A stretch of DNA of 56,229 bases from Cyanophora paradoxa (Eukaryota; Glaucocystophyceae; Cyanophorales; Cyanophoraceae). This document shows positions 28,690 through 37,565 of the stretch, one piece after another. The stretch is from assembly GCA_004431415.1 (NCBI GenBank), contig QPMI01000330.1, forward strand, positions 1 to 56,229. Direction: 5' to 3'. The number at the start of each line of letters is the position of its first letter. Position 1 is the stretch's first letter. A program made the position numbers and the translations under genes. Below the pieces are notes generated by a model that was not told the DNA's origin, ran no database searches, and worked only from the letters and a program-made list of their open reading frames with translations.

Positions 28690-30395
28690 CTATCTGAGGG
28701 GTCCCGGGTCCAGATCTAGAACGTCTCCGGATCCGGGGGCGCTCTGGGCAGGGCTAGCTACAGCGCCGGCGCCCCCCGCGGGGGCGGCCTGCGGGTAGGG
28801 TCCGGGCGAGGCGCCCTCGTCGTACCAGACCGTGTACACGAGGCCCTCCCTCTCCGGCTGCCCCGCGCGCGCTTCAGCTCGGCTCCCCATCTCGCGATCA
28901 GTCTGGGCGGCGGCGCACGGCGTAGGGGTACGCCGCGTCGACGGTCTGCTCGAAGACCGCCTTGTGCCGGTCGTACTGGTGCAGCACCGCGTACGGCCGC
29001 CCCGCCCCGTTCACCAGCCTGCCGGGGCCGGCAGGGATCAAGAGGGGGTCAAGAGAGACCGGCGCGGGCGGGGGTACACGCGCGCCTGCCGAAGCGGTCG
29101 AAGACGAAGTCGCGCGTGTAGTGCAGCGTCGCGACGTACCCCTCCCCGTTCCCGAACACCGCCGCCCCCTCGGGCTCCCCCCGCCCCGCCGCCTCGCCCG
29201 CGCCGAAGTCTTTGGGCCAGAGGCGCGGCCGGCCGAAGCGGCCCGTCCAGAGAAAGAAGTTGTGTATGCCCTGCACGCACGGGAGGCAAGTCAGAGCTCG
29301 GCTGCGGCAGCCTGCGCTCTGCTCTGCTCGCGAGCGCGCTGGCTCGCCTGGTCGAGGCCGAAGTCCTCGCAGGGGGCCTCGTGGATGGCCCGCTCCATCT
29401 CGCGCAGGTAGGACAGCATCCCCGCCTCCGTCCCCACCGTCTGCCCCGCCCTCGTTCAAGAGAGGGGGGGGGGGGGGGGGGGGGGGGGGAAGGAGGAGGA
29501 GGAGGAGGAACGCACCGTCCCCGCGCACGAGATCGGCATCCGCTCGATCTGCGGGGCGTCCCTCGGCCGAGATCGGCGGCCGCAGCGAGGGGGGAGGGGC
29601 GTCACCTGGGCAAGGGCCTCGTCGCCGAAGCAGTTCCGCACCCAGGCGCTGTTCCAGCGGCACTGCCCGATAATCCGCCCGTCCAGGAAGAAGTGAAGCG
29701 CCCCGCGCATCGGCTCCGCGAAGGGATTGCCCTGCGCACACCGCCCCGTCGGCGTCGGCCCCCGCTCGCGGGGCCAAGGGCCAAGTCTCACCTGAAAGAT
29801 GACGTCCCTCGTGTCGCCTGCGCGCGCGCGTTGGCGGGCGCGTTTCACTAACGAGCTCGAGACCGAAGTTCGCTGCGCAAGCGCGCTGTCGCACATAGAA
29901 ACATGCGGTCGTACTCGCCCCTGTGCTGCTCGATCCACTCGCGATACGCGGCGTAGCGGTACAGGTGGCTCATCTTGTTGAGCGGCGACCGCGACTGCAG
30001 CAGGGTCTCGTTGTACCTTCCTGGGCGTTGGAGGCGCATGCGGGGGCGGGGGCGCGCGCGGCGGTCAGCAAAGCGCTTGCGTACCAAACCGGCTTCGCGT
30101 GGAATTCGTCCATGATGTGCTGCGTGAAGGAGTTCCTGGCAAAGGCGAGGCTCGGCGCGCGTACACAGCCGAGCGCTAGCGGAGGAACGCACCAGGCCGG
30201 GAGGAAGACGACGATTTCCGCGTCAGCTGGGTGCACGTAATGCCGGACGCTACGCAGCCAGCGCGCGAAAAGTTTGTTGTCGACCCGCGCGTTCGCGCCG
30301 AATATGAGGTCACGGCCCGCCGCCTCTCCCACGAGCATCGATATCCACACCAGGACGAGCGTGATCCGCCAGCCCCGTGCGCGTGGGTGCGTCAT
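28690..30395 (-). CDS. Secretory-pathway glycosyltransferase-like protein
   Basis: The start (ATG 30393-30395) gives MTHPRARGWRITLVLVWISM and then LVGEAAG, a signal peptide or type II anchor pointing to the ER/Golgi lumen. The rest follows the nucleotide-diphospho-sugar transferase layout: RDLIFGANARVDNKLFARWL with DAEIVVFLP (about 30205-30315), NKMSHLYRYAAYREWIEQH (about 29925-29980), DVIFQ with GNPFAE (about 29720-29805), LHFFLDGRIIGQCRWNSAWV (about 29645-29700), ISCAG then TVGTEAGMLSYLREMERAIH (about 29390-29450), GIHNFFLWTGRFGRPRLWPK (about 29215-29275) and YVATLHYTRDFVFDRFG (about 29095-29145). An in-frame TGA at 28898-28900 is avoided by a 59-base GTGCGCC...GGGGCAG intron leading to PEREGLVYTVWYDEGASP and a stop at 28690-28692. 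The classic DxD is not clearly visible, and donor, acceptor and exact GT family are unknown. Confidence 0.7.
29464..29489. repeat. 26-nt G/C homopolymer in a glycosyltransferase intron
   Basis: Twenty-six G on the plus strand are poly-C in the sense strand, between the ISCAGT exon and the VGTEAG exon. A GGA-rich tract follows immediately. Confidence 0.9.
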
Positions 30396-30433
30396 CGCAA
30401 AACCCCGAGCTCGAGCGTGTCCGAAGCGCCTAC

Positions 30434-30515
30434 ACCAGCGCTGGCGGGCGTTAATAGACCTCGCTAGCGGGTGTTAATATACCAGCGCTGGCGGGCGTAG
30501 ATAAACCTCGCTCAT
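30434..30515. repeat. Two direct repeats with 47-bp period upstream of the glycosyltransferase gene
   Basis: The word ACCAGCGCTGGCGGGCGT starts at 30434 and again at 30481. Each copy is followed by a similar segment containing ATAGACCTCGCT or ATAAACCTCGCT. The repeat lies 40-120 bp upstream of the start codon and contains the palindrome CCAGCGCTGG. It could be a promoter element or a small tandem duplication. Confidence 0.6.
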
Positions 30516-30686
30516 CCCAGTCAACCCACCAGACTATGCAGTATCCCCCCCTTCGGCCCAACTTCGGCCCAACTTAAGCGGCCGCCGCCCAAGCCACCCA
30601 ACTTCTTTGCCTGTATCCCCTCCATGCTCTTCACGCTGTCACTCTCACGACACATTCGAGAAGGAACACGCGCTTGGCAGACAGGT

Positions 30687-32891
30687 TCAGCAGAGCGCGT
30701 ACTGTCCCTTCCGTAGGATGCGCAGTCGTCCGAGCTGCTCGCGGGAAAGACGGGGCGCGGTCAGGAGGCTTGGCCATGGGCCCGGGGGCGTTGCGAAGGG
30801 GAGCTCACCGTCTTGAGGAGGGTGAGGAGTCCGCGCAGGCGGGGTCCTAGGAGCGCGCGTGGCGGGTGAGGAGCTGGCGCGCAGAAGCGACGAACAGAAG
30901 GGGGGCAGGCGGACCGTCGTCCACTCCGGCGCCCTCGGCGAGCTGCTCCTGCGTCACGGCGGCCTCCCCGTCGTCCCCCAGGGCCGCCCGCAGCCGTCCC
31001 GAGGCCAGGCCCTGTCCCGCCCCGCGTCAGCCGCCGGCGCCACGGCTGCGAAGGAGGAGGAGGAGAGGCACCGCGTTGATGCGGTCGACGGACTCGACGA
31101 CGAACTGCCGCGGCGAGAGAGAGAGAGGCCGCCGGTGAGAACAAGAGGCGGGGCGGGGGGGGGGGGGGGGAAGGGGGGGAAGGGGGGGGAGGGGGGGGCG
31201 AACGGCGTAGGGGAGCGTGCTGCGGATGTGGCCCGGCGCCGCAGCGTACTCCTCCGGCCCACAGGCCGCAGCCGAGCCCCCGCCGGGGCCCCCGCCGGCG
31301 TCGCCGGCTCGCCCGAGAAGGACTCGTCGCAGGCGGTGACGAAGGTGCGGTCGAGCGCGTCGGGCCCTGACCGGAGCAGCAGCTGAGCGGAGCGGAGCGG
31401 GCAGCTGGGGTTGGTTGGCGGCCGCACCGGGGCCGGCGTGGCTGGAGAGGAGGCTGCGGTCCGGGGCGCTCGCGTGCAGCGCGGGGGTGCGGTCGGCAGC
31501 CGCCGAGGAGGAGGCCGGCGAGCTGGCGCGGCCGGCTGGAGGGCGCAGCGCGGGGCGGGCGGGGCGGGAAGAGGGCGCGCGCACGCGTTCAGCGGGTCGA
31601 GCACGGGCGTCCCGGGCGTCTTGGGCGTCCCCTCGGGCGCCACCAGGCGGCCCTTGGGCGGGGCGTGGAGCGCGCGTTGAGGAAGCGCGCCCGCGCCGCG
31701 GGGGAGGCGGCCCCGCCGACGCCAAGAGTGATGCGGGGCGTGCAGAGCACGGGCATCGGTGGCGTGCGCGTGACGCCGGCCGGCTTCCGGCCCCCCTTGG
31801 CGGCCGTCCCGGGCTTCCCGCGCGAGGCCGAGGGCGCGGCGGCCTCCTGAGGGCGGGGTCAGCCGCGAGCGCGCAGCAGCTCCCCGCAGGGGCGGGGCCC
31901 GAGGGGCGCGCACGATGGCGGGGGCCGGGGGGGTGATCGACGCGTACTCCGAGAGGCCGTAGTCGTCCAGGCTGCGGCGCGGCCACTGAGCGCTCTCCCG
32001 CGCGGCCGGCCGCGGCGGGCCGCGCGCCGGGCGCACTTGGGAGTCTTCGGCTCGGAGGCGACGCGAGCGTGGTCCGGCGTGCGGACGGGAGCCTGGCCGG
32101 CGGGGTCGGCCAGCTGCTCGGCCGGCTGCGCCGCCTGCGCCCGCGAGCGGAAGAAGCTGCGCTGCGCGGAGGGCGTGGCGAGGAGCGACGCCTCGTGCCC
32201 CTCATCTTCCTCCTCCCGCTGCTTCTCGGCGCTTGCGGCCGACAGCGCGCTCGACTTGGTCCCTGTTCGCAAGATTAATGTCTTCCTGCGCCCACTCTGG
32301 AGTGCCGAGAAGCGGGCGCACGGGGCACGTAGCCGGAGAGATCAGCGCCTCGCTGCTGCAGGGCGCCCTCGACGTCCTTCGCCATTGCCTGCGGCTCAGT
32401 GAGCGTTTGGCCAGAGCATCCGCGCGCTGCACGCGTGCCTGGTTCTGACGCATCAGGCCGATAGCGGCATCGAAGAGCGCCTGGAAGCTGGGGCCCACGC
32501 AGCTCGCCGCCTCCAGCGCCTTGCACTGCGGCTTCGCGCGTCAGCGGGGCATCGAGCGGACGGGGCGTCTCACACGCGCCTCCCGCTCGATCTTGGCCAC
32601 CCTGTTGGTGATGTTGCGCAGCACTTCGCTAGCTGCATCGTCTGCCGGTTTCCCAGCGAGACGTTGAGCCTCCGAACGTCGAGGCGCGAGCAGGGAGGCC
32701 TCGGCGGCGCACCGTCCGCTGCGGTATCTACAGGAGATGAGAGCACGGCGTGAACGCTCCGGATGTCCTCCTCGGCCTTGCGCGCTGCGACCGATGCGGT
32801 CAGGGTTGCAGCACGGCCCGGCGGCAGAGGCAGGCTGCAAGTTGTCGCGTTTACCGAGCGTTCTGAACTCCGTGAACAGCCGCGCGTACAT
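30687..32891 (-). CDS. SKA-complex-like kinetochore protein (SKA1/SKA3 type)
   Basis: The SKA complex couples kinetochores to microtubules. The start (ATG 32889-32891) gives MYARLFTEFRTLGKRDNLQ. Helical coiled-coil segments follow: ASEVLRNITNRVAKIERE (about 32580-32640), FQALFDAAIGLMRQNQARVQ (about 32430-32485), RADALAK and AMAKDVEGALQQRGADLSGY (about 32330-32390). The middle is disordered and rich in Thr-Pro, with SLDDYGLSEYASITPP (about 31940-31985). The C-terminal part resembles the SKA winged-helix domain in pieces: EEYAAAPGHIRSTLP (about 31215-31260), RQFVVESVDRINAV (about 31065-31110), EQLAEGAGVDDGPPAPLLF (about 30905-30960), RALLGPRLRGLLTLLKT (about 30812-30860) and LGRLRILRKGQYAL before TGA 30687-30689. 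Compared with SKA1 the disordered middle is long, closer to SKA3. Which subunit it is remains open. Confidence 0.6.
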
Positions 32892-33061
32892 CGCTGGGCT
32901 GCGGGCTCGCTGATTTGAATGCGGGCCCGCTGGCAGCTGTCGTGTATAGCTAGGGTAGCTGGAGGCTACTGAAGACGTCGTTGGCAAAACTAGGCGTCGT
33001 AGTAGGCGTACAATGGGTTCAAGCCTCAAGCCGGCGCCTCAAGCCTCAAGGCGTTCCGGGG

Positions 33062-33272
33062 GTCAATCCCCGTGGCTAATTTGCAACAGGGGGAGTATGA
33101 GAAATCAAGCAAGTGCTATTCTGCACTGCGACAAAAGACTGGGTGCCAAAGAGGGGACAACTCGAGTCTGCGCTGAGGCTAGGCCTAGGCTATCACACAT
33201 AGTAGGAGGCCGAAGCCGAAAGACAGGTGCCTAAGGCGCTAGAGCAGACGAGAGAGGACCCGAAATGCCGCC
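33062..33272 (-). repeat. 211-bp direct repeat, copy 1 of retroelement
   Basis: It begins GTCAATCCCCGTGGCTAATT and ends GAAATGCCGCC on the plus strand. Base-by-base comparison with 33401-33611 shows no difference. Flanking bases differ on both sides. Confidence 0.95.
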
Positions 33273-33377
33273 GCGGTGGGCGGGTGGGAGAAAACAACCG
33301 CACGCCGACCGAGCCTAACGCGTCGGGCCGGGCGGGTACACGACTGACTGTCTAGTTTGCACCACGGGATTAACCTA

Positions 33378-33402
33378 AGAGAACTACACTTCTCTACCCA
33401 GT
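33378..33402 (-). repeat. 25-bp repeat X, internal copy
   Basis: The word AGAGAACTACACTTCTCTAC followed by CCAGT occurs here and at 35910-35934. It contains an inverted repeat, AGAGAA/TTCTCT, around CTACAC. Such short inverted arms at repeat junctions fit the circle-junction repeats of DIRS-order elements. Confidence 0.85.
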
Positions 33403-33611
33403 CAATCCCCGTGGCTAATTTGCAACAGGGGGAGTATGAGAAATCAAGCAAGTGCTATTCTGCACTGCGACAAAAGACTGGGTGCCAAAGAGGGGACAAC
33501 TCGAGTCTGCGCTGAGGCTAGGCCTAGGCTATCACACATAGTAGGAGGCCGAAGCCGAAAGACAGGTGCCTAAGGCGCTAGAGCAGACGAGAGAGGACCC
33601 GAAATGCCGCC
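33401..33611 (-). repeat. 211-bp direct repeat, copy 2 of retroelement
   Basis: Identical by eye to 33062-33272, in the same orientation. Its left edge overlaps the end of the 25-bp repeat at 33378-33402 by two bases, so the two repeats abut. Confidence 0.95.
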
Positions 33612-33949
33612 AAGGCGCGGCCGAAGGGCGCGCTGGCACCCAGGAGAGAAGGGAGCAGGGAAAGAAGAGAGGCCCGGAGGGCCGAAACAGAAGCGGGGAG
33701 CCCGACGGCGACCCGGTGGGAGCCGGGGTGCTGGCCTGCCGGCGCGAGGCCGGGGGCCAGCATGCCGCAGGGCGCGGACGGGGGGCCGGCGACCGCCTCC
33801 TAGCGCGGCAACCGACCCCCGCCGCCCCGTGAAGATCCGAATCGCAGGGAGCAGGGGCGCAGGGCCCGGAGGGCAAGCGCCGGCGGCGACGGGGGCGAGG
33901 CCCGGGCCCGGCCCCGGAGGCAGAGGGTCCAGGGCCGCTGTACATGTGA
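33612..33949. other. Retroelement 3' untranslated region
   Basis: These 338 bases between the RT stop and repeat R are GC-rich, with many GGAGCCC/GGCCCGG words. I found no recombinase or methyltransferase motif on either strand. Confidence 0.5.
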
Positions 33950-35686
33950 TCAGGTCGTGGAGGCTGGTGGAGATTGCGGCCGTGGCGACGGGGGGGGCGT
34001 GGAGGCCGAGGTGGGCGCGCCGGGGTCCAGCGTCGGCCACGTTGGCACGGTGGCCTCCGGAGCCGCCGCCACGTGGAGAGCACGGAACTCCGCGATCTGC
34101 CCGCGGGAGAGTGCATCAGCGAGGCGGTTCCGCACGCCGTCGATATGCTCCACGGTAAATTCGAAGGAGTGAAGCACGGAGAGGGCATAGAGGGTGCGGA
34201 TCAGGGCGGAGATGGCTGGCTGCGGCGAGCGGCCTTTCTTAAGGGCGTTAACCATAGGCTCGCAGTCTAGGCGGAAGAGGATGCGGTGGCGGGCCCACAG
34301 GGGGCCCCAGGTGGCGGCGGCGATGATGAGCGCCATTAGCTCTTTCCACGGCATGCTATCGGGGGGTACACCGGGGGGGACAAGGTGCGCGTAGTCCGCC
34401 CACGAGCCGTAGAGCCAGCGAGGGCCGAACACCGCGCCAAAGCCCGTCGTGCAGGCGTCGGTCTCGAGCTGCAGGTCGAGGGCGGGAGTGAAAACGTTGG
34501 AGCGTGGCAGGAGGCGCACGCCGTGGCGGGAAGCCAGAAGAAACTGCCACCAGGCGACCTCGGCGGCGAAGGGCCGGCCAAGACGCGCCCGGTGGTGCTT
34601 CGCGCGCAGCCCCTTGGCCTGCGCAATCAATCGCTGAAGGAAGTGCTGGCCGGGGGGCACCACCGCGGCAGCAAAGGAGAGCTTTCCGATGAGGGACTCA
34701 AGCTCGTGGCGCGTGGCGGAGCGGCGCCGCGCCCAGCGTGCGAGCTCGGCCTGAATCTCGGCCAGACGCTCGGGGGGCAGGCGGGCCTCCATGGCCAGCG
34801 TGTCGAGGAGGATGCCGAGGAAGACGAGGCAGGTCGTGGGACCTGTGCGCTTCTCGGGCGAGAGCGGGACGCCGAGGTCCGCGCAGGTGGCGGCCAGGTG
34901 AGCCATGGCCGCCGCGCACTCGCCCGTCCCGCTCCGGCCCGTGCTGAGGATGTCATCGACGAAGCGGATGGGCTGGAAGCCTTCCTGCCGCATCGCCCAG
35001 TCGATGACCTGCGCGAGATCTTCGAAGATACGTGGCGACGAGCGGCCGCCGAAGGGGAGGACGATATCAAAGTAGTACTCGTACTGGTCCGGTCGGGCGG
35101 GGTCGGGGAGCTTGTACCCCAGCAGCCCCCAGTCGGCGGGGCGCACGGGGCAGAGCTTGAAGGCATCGACGATGTCGTCCTTCCCAAGCTCCGCCCCGGG
35201 GCCGAGCGCGACGATACGCCGGATGGCGTGCTCGACGGTCGGCAGCCGGTAGTGCAGCTCCTCGACAGAGATGCCGTCGTTGACCGCCTGACCCCGGAAC
35301 TTAGGGTACGAGAGGTCATGGATGCGGCGGTACTTAACGGGATTAGAGTGCTTCTTGGGGACCGCGCCCAGCGGGGAAGAGACGAAGGGCTCCATGGGGG
35401 GGGAGGGGAAGGGGCCGAGGGTACGGCCGAGGGCGACGCTCCTGGCGACGTCGGCCCGCACCGCCTCCAGGTGATCGAGCGAGGAGGGGTGGGGCCGGTA
35501 GTCGGCCGAGAAGGCGGGGCCACGGTAGAGGAGGGGAAACCCGTCGCGGAAGCCGGAAGCCAGACGTTCGGCGAGGGAGGGGTCCGGGTGGCCAGCGAGG
35601 GCCGCCGCGACGCGGTCGGGGCGGACCGGCGTCTGCGCTAGCGCCAGAGAGAAGGGCAAGACCTGCGAGTACGCATACGTAGGCAC
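33950..35686 (-). CDS. Reverse transcriptase/RNase H of DIRS-like element
   Basis: The uninterrupted frame encodes about 578 residues. Reverse transcriptase motif A is DIVDAFKLCP (residues about 171-180), the catalytic box is FVDDIL (242-247), and downstream FLGILLDTLAMEARLP (289-304) is the FLG-x2-DT-x2-M-x2-LP signature common in DIRS-type polymerases. RNase H follows with candidate acidic residues in LETDACTTGF (Asp 410), WKELMALI (Glu 449), FRLDCEPMVNAL (Asp 474) and HIDGVRNRLADALSRG. The frame opens at a GTG; no in-frame ATG lies between it and repeat X, so the true N-terminus may be spliced, fused to a lost gag, or missing. Unlike the host genes, it has no intron. The tail is Pro/Ser/Thr-rich. 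Confidence 0.88.
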   Translation of the reverse strand: MPTYAYSQVLPFSLALAQTPVRPDRVAAALAGHPDPSLAERLASGFRDGFPLLYRGPAFSADYRPHPSSLDHLEAVRADVARSVALGRTLGPFPSPPMEPFVSSPLGAVPKKHSNPVKYRRIHDLSYPKFRGQAVNDGISVEELHYRLPTVEHAIRRIVALGPGAELGKDDIVDAFKLCPVRPADWGLLGYKLPDPARPDQYEYYFDIVLPFGGRSSPRIFEDLAQVIDWAMRQEGFQPIRFVDDILSTGRSGTGECAAAMAHLAATCADLGVPLSPEKRTGPTTCLVFLGILLDTLAMEARLPPERLAEIQAELARWARRRSATRHELESLIGKLSFAAAVVPPGQHFLQRLIAQAKGLRAKHHRARLGRPFAAEVAWWQFLLASRHGVRLLPRSNVFTPALDLQLETDACTTGFGAVFGPRWLYGSWADYAHLVPPGVPPDSMPWKELMALIIAAATWGPLWARHRILFRLDCEPMVNALKKGRSPQPAISALIRTLYALSVLHSFEFTVEHIDGVRNRLADALSRGQIAEFRALHVAAAPEATVPTWPTLDPGAPTSASTPPPSPRPQSPPASTT

Positions 35687-35909
35687 TGCGGTGGAGAAGG
35701 CGGGAGGGAGGGGCAGGCCCGGCCGCGGCCGAGGGCGGGCGCCGCACGGGGAGGAGGCCTGGGCCGGCGCCGGCAGTGTCGTGCCTGCTGTGCGCCCGCT
35801 GGCCTCTGCGCTCGAAGGTGAGGGCGCAGGAGAGGGCGCAGGCGGGGCGGGGGGCGGGAGCGTAGCCGGGCGGGGTGTAGATGGAGGAGGAGGGGTCGCC
35901 CCCCGCAGC

Positions 35910-35934
35910 AGAGAACTACACTTCTCTACCCAGT
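35910..35934 (-). repeat. 25-bp repeat X, outer copy
   Basis: Identical to 33378-33402. It marks the right-hand (5') limit of the retroelement on the plus-strand map, just upstream of the membrane-protein start at 35981. Confidence 0.85.
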
Positions 35935-35980
35935 ACCGTGCCTCCAGTCTGGCGCGCCCCCGGCTTAATCAGCTACCGGT

Positions 35981-37064
35981 ATGGCGCGGATCACTGTCGA
36001 GGTCTCGCCGCCTAGTTTCTTTGACGTCTTGTTCGTGTTCGCCCAGCCGACGTACCAGCTAGCGGTGCGTTTCACACAAATCGCGCCGCCTAATCGCCTC
36101 CTGTCGGGCCGAGTTCTGTCGCAACTGCCGGCGGATGGCGCTAGCTCTAGATCTCCAGCTTCCGTCGCGCGTCGACGTCTAGCGTCCCATAGCCACGCAC
36201 GGAGCGGGTCCATGGGGCGGTGAGAAGTCAGGCCGCTTAGCAGAAGTTTGACTCGGCGCCATCCTTCCGCGCAGTTCGGAATATGGTCGCTCGTCAGGCC
36301 CTACCAGCTCACGCAGTTTCGATTCAACACTGCGGAAGGCTCGCAGCTGCAGCTTCGGCACCCTGTGCAGGGCACTCTGATACTAGAGAGCGGCGTCCTC
36401 TTCATTTCGACGGCGATCTACCAGGTCTGCGCTCGGTCTTCTCGCTCGGATTTACTTCGGCAAGCGAGCGTACGCGCGGCAGTTCTTCGCTCTACGGACG
36501 GCCGACCAGCGCGTTGTGAAGCGGACGCTTCTAGCAAACGTGTACGCTGCGGTATCGCTCTCGCTCCTCGGGCTCGCCTCACGCGGCCCGGCCCCTCGCA
36601 GCCTCTTCCTGGGGTCCTATCTTACAGGTATTGCGCTTCCGCGGCCTCGGCCCTGCTCGTCCCCGTCTTCCCCGCCGAACCCCTCTCCTCGGGACGTCGC
36701 GCAGTGTACGCCCTGTACCTGCAGGGCTCGCCCGAGCGCATCCCCCAGTGGCCCGTCATAATGCTGGCGATCGTCGTGCCCGCATTCTTCTGCTGCATTG
36801 CGCTAATCTATCTCGCCTGCTGGTGCGCCGCGGCCGGAGGGCTCTGGATCCGCCCGGCGGCTTCGCGCAGTTCGATCTTACGCGGGGCGCGCGTGCAGGG
36901 CGTGCGGGTGCAGCCCGTCGCGGGACGACTACAACCAGTCCGAGCTGCTCATCCCCGCCGGCCACCCGAGCTCGTCCGAGCGCTCGCCCAAGCGGGCGAG
37001 CCGGCGGACGAGCTCGTCCGCCCGCGACCCGGCGCCCCCCATGGCCACGTACAAGCTCGGGTGA
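35981..37064 (+). CDS. Small membrane protein of unknown family
   Basis: The start (ATG 35981) opens MARITVEVSPPSFFDVLFVF. A GTGCGTT...CGCGCAG intron leads to FGIWSLVRPYQLTQFRFNTA (36270-36329), LESGVLFISTAIYQ (about 36381-36423), then after an intron RAYARQFFALRTADQRVVKR (about 36465-36525) and LLANVYAAVSLSLLGLA. A strongly hydrophobic span, VIMLAIVVPAFFCCIALIYL, lies at about 36756-36815. The last exon encodes a hydrophilic Ser/Arg-rich tail, SRDDYNQSELLIPAGHPSSS, ending MATYKLG at TGA 37062-37064. I do not recognise the family. The retroelement ends 46 bp upstream, so its promoter has been displaced or replaced. Exon edges between 36430 and 36720 are uncertain. Confidence 0.55.
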
Positions 37065-37565
37065 GACGCGAATTCGAAGATGCTGGCGCATGAATTCGAA
37101 TTCGCCCCTATCATCACTTGTCCCTTAACTGTCCCTGCCCGCGCAGGTACTCCCACTTGACATAGCTGGGCTCGAGGACAGATTTGACTTATACTGTAAT
37201 TTAATTCAAAACGCATCGAGCGCATGGGAAGCACCGAAAGGGAAACTGGTTCAACACACTACAATCACGCCGATACATAGGAAGGTATGCAGAATGCATA
37301 TGAAAGAACTAGTTCAGATTACAAAGCCACGGATCGAGTGGCAGGTCCGAGGTGTGACGGAGGGCGTGAGGGGGCCCCTGGGGGCCGGGACGTGTCCGAA
37401 ACGAGCAATGGCGCGGGGCGAGGGGCCCGATGGGCCCGAAGAGGGGAGGGGGGTCGCGTGCCCTCTCCCCTGGTGCGCTAACTCGGAAAGGGGGCTGCCT
37501 AGTAGTCAGGCGGCCCCGTGTGAGAGCGGCGAGCGCCGCTGTCGGAGTGAGATAAGGGGGCGGCG
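37065..37565. other. Convergent intergenic region, no gene seen
   Basis: These 501 bases between two convergent stops contain the palindromic word GAATTCGAATTC (about 37092-37103) and an AT-richer patch near 37180-37210. There is no exon-like frame with splice signals and no RNA gene that I could see. Confidence 0.5.

Larger units (their letters stand above)
33062..35934 (-). mobile_element. DIRS-like retroelement with split direct repeats, incomplete
   Basis: Read on the minus strand the element is ordered: 25-bp repeat X (35934-35910), reverse transcriptase/RNase H ORF (35686-33950), 211-bp repeat R (33611-33401), X again (33402-33378), a unique 105-bp spacer, and R again (33272-33062). 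The two R copies are identical by eye, as are the two X copies. An A1-ORF-B1-A2-B2 order is the split-direct-repeat layout of PAT/Ngaro-type members of the DIRS order. There is too little sequence for the expected tyrosine recombinase or gag gene, so this copy is deleted or non-autonomous. It lies between the starts of the SKA-like gene and the membrane-protein gene, its right end only 46 bp from the latter's start codon. The exact outer ends are inferred from the repeats. Confidence 0.7.

Noticed and set aside
28898..28900. In-frame TGA as the end of the glycosyltransferase gene.
   Set aside because: A regular 59-base intron (GTGCGCC...GGGGCAG) spans it and joins in phase to PEREGLVYTVWYDEG, which looks coding; the stop at 28690-28692 is preferred.
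33950..35686. Ty3/gypsy or Ty1/copia LTR-retrotransposon instead of a DIRS element.
   Set aside because: No protease or DDE integrase motif, no flanking LTR pair, and the repeats are arranged as split direct repeats; the polymerase has FVDD with the FLG-x2-DT-x2-M signature of the DIRS group. Final placement still needs a phylogeny.
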